From: Castellaniella defragrans
GTDB taxonomy: Bacteria; Pseudomonadota; Gammaproteobacteria; Burkholderiales; Burkholderiaceae_B
Direction of reading: 5' to 3'
DNA length: 64,000 nucleotides
Assembly (NCBI RefSeq): GCF_014203015.1
Contig: NZ_JACHIB010000018.1
Location: 53,340 to 117,339, forward strand
Positions 1 through 8,426 of the stretch are shown here, one piece after another. The notes under the pieces are model-generated. The model searched no databases. It had not been told where the DNA came from and was given only the letters and a program-made list of their open reading frames with translations. The position numbers were made by a program, and so were the translations under genes. How positions within the stretch are numbered: the stretch's first letter is position 1; the number at the start of each line of letters is the position of its first letter.

Positions 1-385
1 CCACCCACAGCGTTTCGCCCGTGCGGGCGTCGATCTTCAGCTTGGTCAGCCGGCCCTGGTCCTGCAGGATCTTGAGTTCGTAGATCCAGCGGCCCTCGGA
101 CCCGCCCTTTTCGGACTTGCCGCTTTCGGTTTTGCCGCGGCCGGGGGCGCCGCCATCGCATTCGCAGCGCTCGTCCTCCTGCTCGAACTCGACCTTCAGG
201 ACCTGGCCGGGATAGTCGCGCGCCGCCCGCTGCAGGACGTCCTGCAGCGGCAGCACTTCGCCCAGGGCCTGCAGCCGCTCGGCCATGTCCCGGTCGTGAT
301 TGTGCGCCCCGGCGCCCGCGGTCCAGAGCCCCAGGGCCAGCGCGCCCGCCAGCACCCAGCGGCGGCGCGTATCGGCAGACTGCAT
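1..385 (-). CDS. PepSY-domain secreted/membrane protein (partial)
   Basis: Leftward reading frame that starts at the ATG at 383-385 and runs off the left edge, so only about 128 residues are visible. The start (MQSADTRRRWVLAGALALGL) is a basic stretch followed by a hydrophobic segment at about residues 9-25, like a signal peptide or anchor. Next come a helical stretch (ERLQALGEVLPLQDVLQ), a charged Gly/Lys/Glu-rich insert with two Cys (CECDGG), and WIYELKILQDQGRLTKLKID followed by ARTGETLWV. That last part resembles the PepSY fold, where a peptide or ligand-binding role is usual but ill-defined. It is divergent from the acyl-CoA synthetase. The family is assigned from pattern only; the C-terminus cannot be judged. 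Confidence 0.6.
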   Translation of the reverse strand, partial: MQSADTRRRWVLAGALALGLWTAGAGAHNHDRDMAERLQALGEVLPLQDVLQRAARDYPGQVLKVEFEQEDERCECDGGAPGRGKTESGKSEKGGSEGRWIYELKILQDQGRLTKLKIDARTGETLWV

Positions 386-544
386 ATCGGCAGACTCCTC
401 GTTCGATCCACGGGCCTACGATATCAGGAAGCGCATGAACCGTGAATGAATGGCACGCGGGAGGGCGCCGCTGTACCATGGATTCCCAGGCCCCCGCCGG
501 CGGCGCGGGGCGCGCAACGAAAAGACGGAAGACGAGGAGACATC

Positions 545-2173
545 ATGCTGCACGCGCAAGGCGACTATCGGCAGACCCGGGACGCATTCACCTGGGCCGT
601 GCCGGAGCGCTACAACATCGGGGTGGACGTCTGCGACCGCTGGGCCGACGGCAGCGGCCGCCTGGCCCTGATCGTGGACCGCGGCGACGCTCCGGCGCGG
701 CACTACACCTTCGACCAGCTCAAGCACTGGTCCGACCGGCTGGCGCGGGCCCTGCGCGCCCGGGGCGTGTCGCGGGGCGACCGGGTGGGCATCCTGCTGC
801 CGCAGTCGCTGGAAACGGCGCTGGCGCATCTCGCCGCGTACAAGCTCGGCGCCATCGCCGTGCCCCTGTTCACGCTGTTCGGCACCGACGCCCTGCAGTA
901 CCGCCTGGGGAATTCGGGCGCCCGCGCGCTCGTCACCCACACCGAGGGCCTGGGCAAGATCGCCGCGATCCGCCAGGATCTGCCCCAGCTCGGCTGCGTG
1001 CTGGACGTGGACGCGGACGCGGGCGAGGCCTCGTTCTGGGCGGCGATCGAATCGCAGGACGGCCTGGGCTTCACGCCCGTGGACACCGCCGCCGACGATC
1101 CGGCGATCATCATCTACACTTCGGGCACCACCGGCAAGCCCAAGGGCGCGCTGCACGCCCACCGCGTGCTGCTCGGCCACCTGCCGGGGGTGGAGATGTC
1201 GCACAATTTCTTTCCCGAGCGGGCCACCCTGATGTGGACCCCGGCCGACTGGGCCTGGATCGGCGGGCTGCTGGACGTCCTGATGCCATCCTGGCACCAC
1301 GGCGTGCCCGTGCTGGCCTGCCGCTTCACGAAGTTCGATCCCGCCGTCGCCTGGCAGCTGATGTCCAGGCACAAGGTCAGCCACACCTTCCTGCCGCCCA
1401 CGGCGCTGAAGATGCTGCGCACGCTGCAGGATCCCGAACGCCCTGGCCGCCTGGGCCTGGCCTCGGTGGCCAGCGGCGGCGAATCCCTGGGGCCGCAGCT
1501 GATCGAATGGGGCCGCCGGGCGCTGGGCGTGACCATCAACGAGTTCTACGGCCAGACCGAATGCAACATGATCGTCTCGTCCTGCGCCGCCCTGTTCGAG
1601 CCGCGCATCGGCGCCATGGGCCGGCCAGTGCCGGGCCACGAAGTGCGCATCATCGACGAGGCCGGCCGGGTCCAGCCGCCCGGGACCGAAGGCCACATCG
1701 CCGTGCGCCGGCCCGATCCGGTGATGTTCCTGCAATACTGGCAGAACCCCGAGGCCACCGCCGGCGCCTTCATCGGCGACTGGCTGGTGACGGGCGACCG
1801 CGGCCTGTGCGACGAGGACGGCTATCTCGGGTTCAAGGGCCGGGGCGACGACGTGATCACCAGCGCCGGCTACCGCATCGGCCCGGGGCCGATCGAGGAC
1901 TGCCTGCTGGGCCACCCGGCCGTGCGCCTGGCGGCGGTGATCGGCGTGCCCGATCCGCAGCGCACGGAAATCGTCAAGGCCTGCATCGTGCTGAACGAAG
2001 GCTACACGGGCGACGCCGCGCTGGTCGCGGAGATCCAGGACTACGTGCGCCGCAAGGTCGCCGCGCACGAATACCCGCGGCTGATCGAGTTCATGGACAG
2101 CCTGCCCATGACGACCACGGGCAAGGTGCAGCGCGGGGTATTGCGGGCGCAGCATGATGATTTCAAGCCGTAG
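545..2173 (+). CDS. AMP-dependent acyl-CoA synthetase
   Basis: A 542-residue member of the ANL superfamily, which activates a carboxylic acid with ATP to an acyl-adenylate and then transfers it to CoA. The AMP-binding P-loop YTSGTTGKPKG lies near residue 190. Other family motifs are FYGQTECN (A5), the TGD of LVTGDRG, the hinge region KGRGDDVITSAGYRIGP, and the C-terminal TTTGKVQR, whose Lys is needed for adenylation. Length and motif style (ADWAWIGGL, YWQNPEAT) suggest the acetyl/medium-chain acyl-CoA synthetase branch, but the substrate cannot be read from sequence. The start at 545 was chosen over an in-frame ATG at 446 because AGGAGA lies just before it and the upstream residues are Pro/Arg-rich and atypical. 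It converges on pstB. Confidence 0.9.
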   Translation: MLHAQGDYRQTRDAFTWAVPERYNIGVDVCDRWADGSGRLALIVDRGDAPARHYTFDQLKHWSDRLARALRARGVSRGDRVGILLPQSLETALAHLAAYKLGAIAVPLFTLFGTDALQYRLGNSGARALVTHTEGLGKIAAIRQDLPQLGCVLDVDADAGEASFWAAIESQDGLGFTPVDTAADDPAIIIYTSGTTGKPKGALHAHRVLLGHLPGVEMSHNFFPERATLMWTPADWAWIGGLLDVLMPSWHHGVPVLACRFTKFDPAVAWQLMSRHKVSHTFLPPTALKMLRTLQDPERPGRLGLASVASGGESLGPQLIEWGRRALGVTINEFYGQTECNMIVSSCAALFEPRIGAMGRPVPGHEVRIIDEAGRVQPPGTEGHIAVRRPDPVMFLQYWQNPEATAGAFIGDWLVTGDRGLCDEDGYLGFKGRGDDVITSAGYRIGPGPIEDCLLGHPAVRLAAVIGVPDPQRTEIVKACIVLNEGYTGDAALVAEIQDYVRRKVAAHEYPRLIEFMDSLPMTTTGKVQRGVLRAQHDDFKP

Positions 2174-2281
2174 CAGCCCCCTCGTCGCTTGCAGCGACTC
2201 GGACTGTCCACCTCGCGGCTTGCAAGCCGCTCGGATTCGATCGGCTCAGGATGGTCCGCAGGGACCATCCTGAGTCCGATC
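2174..2281. repeat. Structured intergenic repeat, copy 1
   Basis: This gap between convergent genes holds two hairpin types. Tandem GC-rich hairpins lie at 2180-2203 and 2209-2234; the second contains the perfect palindrome GCGGCTTGCAAGCCGC. A long hairpin lies at 2237-2281: lower stem GATCGG, a C opposite GT internal loop, then a 12-bp upper stem ending in GTCC-GCAG-GGAC. Read on the minus strand, the long hairpin begins directly after the pstB TGA. Related copies lie at 6171-6288 and 41935-42005. There is no T-run, so termination is possible but not shown; a REP-like element or RNA-stability hairpin is equally possible. Confidence 0.8.
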
Positions 2282-3070
2282 TCATCCAAACCGTCCTGTG
2301 ATGTAGTCCTCGGTTTCCTTGCGGGCGGGCTTGATGAAGACCTGGTCGGTGGGGCCGAATTCCATCAGCTCGCCCAGGTACATGTAGGCGGTGTAGTCCG
2401 AGCAGCGCGCCGCCTGCTGCATGTTGTGGGTGACGATGACCACGGTGTAGTCGGACTTCAGTTCCGCGATCAGTTCCTCGATCTTGGCCGTGGAGATCGG
2501 GTCCAGGGCGGAGCACGGCTCGTCCAGCAGCAGGACCTCGGGCTTGATCGCCACGCCGCGCGCGATGCACAGGCGCTGCTGCTGGCCGCCGGACAGGCTG
2601 TTGCCGCTCTGCCCGAGCTTGTCCTTGACCTCGTTCCACAGGGCCGCCTTGGTCAGGGCCCATTCCACGCGCTCGTCCATCTCGCCCTTGCTCAGGCGCT
2701 CGAACAGCCGCACGCCGAAGGCGATGTTGTCGTAGATGCTCATGGGAAACGGCGTGGGCTTCTGGAACACCATGCCGACCTTGGCGCGGATCAGGGAGAT
2801 GTCCAGCCGGGAATGGAGCAGGTCCTCGCCATCCAGCTCGATGGCGCCTTCGGCGCGCTGGCCGGGGTAGAGCTCGAACATGCGGTTGAAGGTGCGCAGC
2901 AGCGTGGACTTCCCGCAGCCCGACGGGCCGATGAAGGCCGTGACCTTGTTTTCCGCGATGTCCATGTTGATGTCGCGCAGGGCGTGGAAGCCGCCGTAGT
3001 AGAAGTTCAGGTTGCGCACGGCCAGCTTGGTGCGCTCCCGGGCGGCGGACGAAGACGGATTCAGGATCAT
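2282..3070 (-). CDS. pstB: Phosphate ABC transporter ATP-binding protein PstB
   Basis: A 262-residue cytoplasmic ATPase that powers the high-affinity phosphate importer PstSCAB. Walker A is GPSGCGKST at residues 48-56, the ABC signature is LSGGQQQR, and Walker B is [12 protein letters not shown], followed by the switch His in VIVTHNM. PstB hallmarks such as [20 protein letters not shown] are clear. It is the last gene of the operon, 12 nt downstream of pstA. No phoU follows; instead the gene ends against an intergenic repeat and a convergent acyl-CoA synthetase gene. Confidence 0.97.
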   Translation of the reverse strand: MILNPSSSAARERTKLAVRNLNFYYGGFHALRDINMDIAENKVTAFIGPSGCGKSTLLRTFNRMFELYPGQRAEGAIELDGEDLLHSRLDISLIRAKVGMVFQKPTPFPMSIYDNIAFGVRLFERLSKGEMDERVEWALTKAALWNEVKDKLGQSGNSLSGGQQQRLCIARGVAIKPEVLLLDEPCSALDPISTAKIEELIAELKSDYTVVIVTHNMQQAARCSDYTAYMYLGELMEFGPTDQVFIKPARKETEDYITGRFG

Positions 3071-3082
3071 GGTCGAAATCGT

Positions 3083-3943
3083 TTATTTGCGGAACAGGCT
3101 GCGCGCGGCGATGTTGATCCCCAGCACCAGCAGGGTGATCAGCGCGGCGCCCGCCCAGGCGAGCCGGTTCCAGTCCTCGAAGGGACTGGCGGCGTACTGG
3201 AAGATCACCACCGGCAGGTTGGCGATGGGGGCGTTCATGTTCAGCGACATGAACTGGTTGTTCAGGGCGGTGAAGAGCAGCGGCGCGGTTTCCCCGGCGA
3301 TGCGGGCCACGGCCAGCAGGATGCCGGTGACGATGCCCGAGCGCGCCGCCCGGTAGCAGATGAAGACGACGACGCGCCACTGCGGGCAGCCCAGGGCGGC
3401 GGCGGCCTCGCGCAGGCTGTTGGGCACCAGGCCGAGCATGTTGTCCGTGGACCGGACCACCACCGGGATGACCAGGATCGCCAGGGCGAAGGCGCCCGCC
3501 CAGCCGGAATAATGGCCGACCTGGGCCACGTAGACGGCGTAGATGAACAGCCCGATGATGATGGACGGCGCCGACAGCAGCACGTCGTTCAGGAAGCGCG
3601 TGGCCGGGGCCAGCCAGCCGCGGCGGCCGTACTCGGCCAGGTAGGTGCCCGCCAGCACGCCGATGGGCGTGCCGATCAGCGTGCCCACGGCCGACATCAG
3701 CACGCTGCCGACGATGGCGTTCAGCAGGCCGCCGTCGGCCCCGGGCGGCGGGGTGCTTTCCCACAGCAGCGCCGGCGACAGGGCGGAGCCGCCCTTGAGC
3801 AGCAGCGTGAGGATGATCCAGGCGAGCCAGAACAGGCCCGAGCCCAGCGTCAGGCCCGAGAGCCCCAGCATCAGGCGGTTGAACAGGCGCCGGCGCCGGT
3901 AGACCGGATTGTCGAGGGCGATGGGGGAGTCGGGGGCGGACAT
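3083..3943 (-). CDS. pstA: Phosphate ABC transporter permease PstA
   Basis: A 286-residue inner-membrane permease, partner of PstC in phosphate import. A cytoplasmic N-terminus is followed by about six hydrophobic segments, with the permease EAA-type loop around [20 protein letters not shown]. The sequence [20 protein letters not shown] is typical of PstA. Its ATG overlaps the pstC stop by one base (TGATG), so translation is probably coupled. Length matches the family. Confidence 0.95.
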   Translation of the reverse strand: MSAPDSPIALDNPVYRRRRLFNRLMLGLSGLTLGSGLFWLAWIILTLLLKGGSALSPALLWESTPPPGADGGLLNAIVGSVLMSAVGTLIGTPIGVLAGTYLAEYGRRGWLAPATRFLNDVLLSAPSIIIGLFIYAVYVAQVGHYSGWAGAFALAILVIPVVVRSTDNMLGLVPNSLREAAAALGCPQWRVVVFICYRAARSGIVTGILLAVARIAGETAPLLFTALNNQFMSLNMNAPIANLPVVIFQYAASPFEDWNRLAWAGAALITLLVLGINIAARSLFRK

Positions 3944-4962
3944 CAGTGTTTGGCGCCTTCCTTGCGCGACAGTTGCAGCAGCATGAACTTCGACAGGGCC
4001 AGCACCACGGTGGTGATCAGGAACAGGATCAGGCCCAGCTCCAGCAGGGCCGATTTCTGCAGGCCGCCGGCCTCGTTGAATTCATTGGCCAGGGCGGAGG
4101 CGATGGAATTGGACGGCGAGAAGATCGAGGAAGGCAGGTTGAAGGCGTTGCCGATCACGAAGGTGACCGCCATGGTCTCGCCCAGCGCCCGGCCCAGGCC
4201 CAGCATGATGCCGCCGATGACGCCGTGCTTGGTGTAGGGCAGCATGATCTTCCAGACGACTTCCCAGGTGGTGCTGCCCAGGCCGTAGGCGGATTCCTTC
4301 AGCATGGGCGGCACCTGCTCGAACACGTCGCGCATCACCGCCGCGATGAAGGGGATGATCATGATGGACAGGATCAGGCCCGCCGTGAACAGGCCGATGC
4401 CCATGGGCGGCCCGCCGAACAGGTGCTCCAGCACCGGCACGCCCTCGAAGAAGTCGACCACGTACGGCTGGACGTACTCCTGGAACAGCGGCACGAACAC
4501 GAACAGGCCCCACATGCCGTAGATGATGGACGGGATCGCGGCCAGCATCTCGATCGCCACGCCCAGCGGGCGGCGCAGCCAGACGGGCGCGAGTTCGGTC
4601 AGGAACATGGCGATGCCGAAGGACACCGGCACCGCGATCAGCAGCGCGAGAAAGGCGCTGATCACCGTGCCCAGCATCGGCACCAGCGCGCCGTAGCTGT
4701 GGCGCACGGGATCCCAGTCGTTGGTCCAGAGGAACGGCAGGCCGTACCGGGCCAGGGATTCCCGGCTGCCGTAGATCAGGGAGACCATGATCGCGGCCAG
4801 CAGGATGAAGACGAAGAACGCAAACAGACGGGTCAGATACCGGAAGCCGGCATCCGCCAGGAGGCTGCGCTGCGTAGGGGCCATGAGGGACTCGTCCGTG
4901 GCGACGGGACCCCCGGCCGCGCCGGGGATCCGCATCGGAATGTGGGATTCGGAAACCGCCAT
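3943..4962 (-). CDS. pstC: Phosphate ABC transporter permease PstC
   Basis: A 339-residue inner-membrane permease. After a soluble N-terminus of about 40 residues, six hydrophobic segments follow, with the permease loop [20 protein letters not shown]. Sequences such as [19 protein letters not shown] are typical of PstC. It is the second gene of pstSCAB, 55 nt after pstS, and overlaps pstA by one base. It forms the transmembrane channel with PstA. Confidence 0.95.
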   Translation of the reverse strand: MAVSESHIPMRIPGAAGGPVATDESLMAPTQRSLLADAGFRYLTRLFAFFVFILLAAIMVSLIYGSRESLARYGLPFLWTNDWDPVRHSYGALVPMLGTVISAFLALLIAVPVSFGIAMFLTELAPVWLRRPLGVAIEMLAAIPSIIYGMWGLFVFVPLFQEYVQPYVVDFFEGVPVLEHLFGGPPMGIGLFTAGLILSIMIIPFIAAVMRDVFEQVPPMLKESAYGLGSTTWEVVWKIMLPYTKHGVIGGIMLGLGRALGETMAVTFVIGNAFNLPSSIFSPSNSIASALANEFNEAGGLQKSALLELGLILFLITTVVLALSKFMLLQLSRKEGAKH

Positions 4963-5017
4963 TTTCCCACAGGCGGCGCGCGGCGGCGCCGCCCTGCCGG
5001 GGAAGCGGCGGCCGGGC

Positions 5018-6064
5018 TTACTTCCAGACCGCCGAGCCGTCCTCGCCGCGCACCTGCTCGGCCCAGACGCCGCGGATCCGGGCGGTCACGTCGTCGGGCA
5101 GCGGCACGTAGTCCAGTTCGCTGGCCATGGCGCCGCCTTCGCGCCAGGCCCAGTCGAAGAAGGCCAGGACTTCGCGGGCGCGCTTGGGGTCGGCCTGCTT
5201 GCCGTGCACCAGGATGAAGGTCGCCGCCGTGACCGGCCACGAATCCGCGCCCGGCTCGTTGTTCAGGACCAGGCCCATGCCCGGCGCCGAGTTCCAGTCG
5301 GCGTGCGAAGCCGCCGCGGCGAACGCCTGCTGCGAGGGCTGCACGAACCGGCCCTCGCGGTTCTGCAGCTGCGCCCAGGCCAGGCCGTTCTGGTGCGCGT
5401 AGGCGTATTCCACGTAGCCGATGGAATTGGCCAGCTGGCGCACGTAGGCGGCCACGCCTTCGTTGCCCTTGCCGCCCTGCCCGGTGGGCCACTTGACCGC
5501 CTTGCCCTGGCCGACCTGCTCCTTCCAGGCGGGCGATACCTGGGACAGGTAGTTGGTCCAGCCGAAGGTCGTGCCCGAGCCGTCCGAACGGTGCACCACC
5601 ACGATGCCCTTGGCGGGCAGCTTCAGGTCCTTGTTCAGGTCGGCGATCGCCGGGTCGTTCCACTTCTTGATCTTGCCGAGGAAGATGTCCGCCAGCACCG
5701 GACCGGTGAGCTTGAGCTGGCCTTCCTTGATGCCTTCGACGTTGACGACCGGCACGGTGCCGCCGATGACGGCGGGAAACTGGACCAGGCCGTGCTTGGC
5801 CAGGTCCTCCGGCTTCATCGGGTCGTCCGAGGCGCCGAAATCGACCGTCCTGGCGATGATCTGCTGCTGGCCGCCGCCCGAGCCGATGGACTGGTAGTTG
5901 ACGCGGTTGCCGGTGACTTCCTGGTACTTGGCCGCCCACTTGGCGTAGATCGGATAGGGGAAGGAGGCGCCCGCCCCCGTCAGGTCGGCGGCGTGCGCCG
6001 CGACGCCCGCGGCGGCCATCATCGCCAGACCGGCGGCGCATTGCGTCAGAATCCGTTTGAGCAT
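5018..6064 (-). CDS. pstS: Periplasmic phosphate-binding protein PstS
   Basis: A 348-residue phosphate-binding lipid-free precursor. The signal peptide [20 protein letters not shown] ends near VAAHA (predicted cleavage after about residue 25). The mature protein starts with the PstS hallmark [16 protein letters not shown], followed by [15 protein letters not shown] (here [15 protein letters not shown]), DFGASDDP and [18 protein letters not shown], which contain the phosphate-coordinating Ser/Thr/Asp residues of the family. It is first in the operon and lies behind a PhoB box at 6148-6165, so it should be induced by phosphate starvation. Confidence 0.96.
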   Translation of the reverse strand: MLKRILTQCAAGLAMMAAAGVAAHAADLTGAGASFPYPIYAKWAAKYQEVTGNRVNYQSIGSGGGQQQIIARTVDFGASDDPMKPEDLAKHGLVQFPAVIGGTVPVVNVEGIKEGQLKLTGPVLADIFLGKIKKWNDPAIADLNKDLKLPAKGIVVVHRSDGSGTTFGWTNYLSQVSPAWKEQVGQGKAVKWPTGQGGKGNEGVAAYVRQLANSIGYVEYAYAHQNGLAWAQLQNREGRFVQPSQQAFAAAASHADWNSAPGMGLVLNNEPGADSWPVTAATFILVHGKQADPKRAREVLAFFDWAWREGGAMASELDYVPLPDDVTARIRGVWAEQVRGEDGSAVWK

Positions 6065-6131
6065 GTCGTAAACCCTTTGTGGTTTGCACTATTCGGCGGC
6101 CCGGAAGAATTCGCCGGACCGTCAGGACGAC

Positions 6132-6165
6132 ATGGTAGAGGGTTGAAGTGACAGTTTAATGACAG
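6132..6165 (-). promoter_or_regulatory. PhoB box and promoter of pstSCAB
   Basis: On the minus strand 6165-6148 reads CTGTCATTAAACTGTCAC: two CTGTCA direct repeats 11 bp apart around an A/T spacer, a near-perfect Pho box. A TACCAT -10 candidate (6137-6132) follows 10 bp after the box, the spacing usual for PhoB-activated promoters that lack a -35 element. Transcription should start about 60 nt before pstS. Confidence 0.9.
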
Positions 6166-6170
6166 ATCCC

Positions 6171-6288
6171 TCCACCTCGCGGCTTGCACGCCGCTCGGTC
6201 TGGGCGTCTCTCCCCCACCTCGCGGCTTGCACGCCGCTCGGATTCGACAGGCAAGAAATAGTCCGCAGGGACTATTTCGTGTCCTGTC
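6171..6288. repeat. Structured intergenic repeat, copy 2
   Basis: Two identical 26-bp hairpin units, CACCTCGCGGCTTGCACGCC followed by GCTCGG, lie at 6173-6198 and 6216-6241. They differ by one base from the unit at 2209-2234. A long hairpin follows at 6245-6288 with lower stem GACAGG, the same C opposite GT asymmetry, and the apical GTCC-GCAG-GGAC. On the minus strand the long hairpin starts directly after the ppk TGA, so it is the 3' UTR of ppk; the repeat ends only 6 bp from the Pho box. Confidence 0.8.
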
Positions 6289-8358
6289 TCATCCCAACCT
6301 CGCCATCAGGTGCTGGTGCAGGTTGAAGGCGGCGCGGCGGTTGCGCACGCGCAGGTAGCGGCCGTCGGGCTGGGCCGCCCAGGCGAGCTGGTTGTCCCGC
6401 CAGGCGAAGGTGAAGGCCTCGTCGATGACGCGGCGGCGCAGGGTCTTGTCCAGCACCGGGAAGGCGAGCTCGACCCGCCGCAGGAAATTGCGGTCCATCC
6501 AGTCGGCGGAGGACAGGTACAGGGGCTCGGCGCCGTCCTGGTAGAAATAGAACACCCGCGAATGCTCCAGGAAGCGGCCGATGATGGAGCGCACCCGGAT
6601 ATGCTCGGACAGCCCCGGCACGCCGGCCTGCAGCGCGCAGGCACCGCGCACGATCAGGTCGATGCGCACCCCCGCCTGGCTGGCCTCGTACAGCGCCCGG
6701 ATCACCTCGGGCTCCAGCAGCGAATTCATCTTGGCGCGGATGCGCGCGCGCTTGCCCGCGCGGGCGAACTCGGTTTCCGAGCGGATCAGGCGCAGCACCG
6801 TCTCGTGCAGGGTGAAGGGCGACTGCAGCAGCAGCTTGAGCTCGCGGCGCGCGCCCAGGCCGGTCAGCAGGGAGAACACCTGGTCCATGTCCTCGCACAT
6901 CTGCTGGTTGGCCGTCAGCAGGCCGAAATCGGTGTACAGCCGCGCCGTGCGCGGGTGGTAGTTGCCCGTGCCCAGGTGCCCGTAGCGGCGGATGCGGCCG
7001 TCCTCGCGGCGCAGCACCAGGGCCATCTTGGCGTGGGTCTTGTGGCCCACCACGCCGTAGCTGACGTGGGCGCCGACCTCTTCCAGGCGCGCGGCCCAGT
7101 TGATGTTGGTCTGCTCGTCGAAGCGCGCCATCAGCTCGACCACCACCGTGACTTCCTTGCCCGCCCGGGCCGCCGACAGCAGCAGCCCCATCAGCTCGGA
7201 GTCCTCGCCGGTGCGGTAGATGGTCTGCTTGATGGCCACGACCTGCGGGTCCAGCGCCGCGCTGCGCAGGAACATCAGCACGGGCTGGAAGGACTGGTAG
7301 GGATGGTGCAGCAGGTGGTCGCGCGCCGCGATGGCCGCGAACAGTTCCTCGGGCCGCTCCAGGCCGCCGTCGAAGGGCGCCGGCATGCGCGGCCGGAAGA
7401 CCGGATATTCCAGGTCGGGGCGGTTGACCCGGTTGCACAGCTGCATCAGCCGGGCCAGGTTGACCGGACCGTTGACGCGGTAGGTGTCGGCCGCCCCCAG
7501 GCTGAATTCGCGCTGCAGGAACAGCTCCAGGTCGGGCGGCATGGCGTGCGCGATTTCCAGGCGCACCGAGGCGCCGAAATTGCGCTGGGAAAGTTCGCCC
7601 TGCAGGGCCTGGCGCAGGTTGGTGATTTCTTCCTCGTCCACGAACAGGTCGCTGTTGCGCGTCACCCGCCACTGGTAGCAGCCCTGGACGTTCATGCCCG
7701 GGAACAGGTCGCCGACGAAGGCGTTGATCAGGGTGGTGAGCAGCATGAAGCCGTCCGGGATGCCGGCGATCTCGGCGGGCACCTTGATCATGCGCGGCAG
7801 CGCGCGCGGCGCCTGGACGATGGCGATGTGGCCCTCGCGGCCGAAGGCGTCCTCGCCGCTGAGCGCGACGATGAAGTTCAGGCTCTTGTTGTAGACGCGC
7901 GGAAAGGGGTGCGCCGGATCCAGGCCGATGGGGGTGAGCAGCGGCATCACGTCGCGGCGGAAGAGGCCGTAGGCCCATTCGCGCTGCAGGTCGGTCCAGC
8001 CCGTCGAATAGATCAGGCCCACCCCGTGTTCCATCAGCTTGGGCATGACCTCGCCGGTCAGCAGGCGGTTCTGCCGGTCCACCAGGGCGTGCGCGGCGCG
8101 CTGCACGCGGTCGAAGGCCTCGTCGGGCGTCATGCCGTCCACGCCGCGCAGTTCCGGCGTCTGGCGCTGCTGTTCCTTGAGGCTGGCCATGCGGATCTCG
8201 AAGAACTCGTCCAGGTTCGAGCCGACGATGCACAGGTAGCGCAGGCGCTCCAGCGGCGGCACGTCCGTGCGCTCGGCCATGGAGAGCACCCGCTCGTTGA
8301 ATTTCAGCACCGACAATTCCCGGTTCAGGAGAACCGGCATTTCCTCGACGGCCCGCAT
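6289..8358 (-). CDS. ppk: Polyphosphate kinase 1
   Basis: A 689-residue PPK1, which reversibly polymerises the gamma-phosphate of ATP into polyphosphate. The N-terminal domain starts with LLNRELSVLKFNERVL. The catalytic part has MARFDEQTNINWAARLEE and HKTHAKMAL near residue 440, which supplies the autophosphorylated His of the family, then YGHLGTGNYHPRTARLYTDF. The C-terminal part carries the second phospholipase-D-like motif region (IRVRSIIGRFLEHSRVF, SADWMDRNFLRRVE). The start at 8358 has GAGG 7 nt upstream. The gene is divergent from ppx across 68 bp and lies upstream of pstS in the same direction. Expected length for the family. Confidence 0.96.
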   Translation of the reverse strand: MRAVEEMPVLLNRELSVLKFNERVLSMAERTDVPPLERLRYLCIVGSNLDEFFEIRMASLKEQQRQTPELRGVDGMTPDEAFDRVQRAAHALVDRQNRLLTGEVMPKLMEHGVGLIYSTGWTDLQREWAYGLFRRDVMPLLTPIGLDPAHPFPRVYNKSLNFIVALSGEDAFGREGHIAIVQAPRALPRMIKVPAEIAGIPDGFMLLTTLINAFVGDLFPGMNVQGCYQWRVTRNSDLFVDEEEITNLRQALQGELSQRNFGASVRLEIAHAMPPDLELFLQREFSLGAADTYRVNGPVNLARLMQLCNRVNRPDLEYPVFRPRMPAPFDGGLERPEELFAAIAARDHLLHHPYQSFQPVLMFLRSAALDPQVVAIKQTIYRTGEDSELMGLLLSAARAGKEVTVVVELMARFDEQTNINWAARLEEVGAHVSYGVVGHKTHAKMALVLRREDGRIRRYGHLGTGNYHPRTARLYTDFGLLTANQQMCEDMDQVFSLLTGLGARRELKLLLQSPFTLHETVLRLIRSETEFARAGKRARIRAKMNSLLEPEVIRALYEASQAGVRIDLIVRGACALQAGVPGLSEHIRVRSIIGRFLEHSRVFYFYQDGAEPLYLSSADWMDRNFLRRVELAFPVLDKTLRRRVIDEAFTFAWRDNQLAWAAQPDGRYLRVRNRRAAFNLHQHLMARLG

Positions 8359-8391
8359 GCGCGCCTCACAATCCTGTCATGAACCGGCCAC

Positions 8392-8397
8392 TATAAT
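8392..8397 (+). promoter_or_regulatory. -10 element of the ppx promoter
   Basis: A perfect TATAAT lies in the 68-bp gap between ppk and ppx. No good -35 is visible at 17 bp. It implies transcription from about 8404, which argues for the ATG at 8427 rather than the GTG at 8406 as the ppx start. Confidence 0.5.
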
Positions 8398-8426
8398 CGC
8401 ACAGTGTGACATTTCCTGGTAAGGCC

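Noticed and set aside
416..2155. Long minus-strand open frame opposite the acyl-CoA synthetase
   Set aside because: A GC-rich shadow frame with His/Arg/Ala/Val-rich composition and no domain; the plus-strand frame has clear family motifs.
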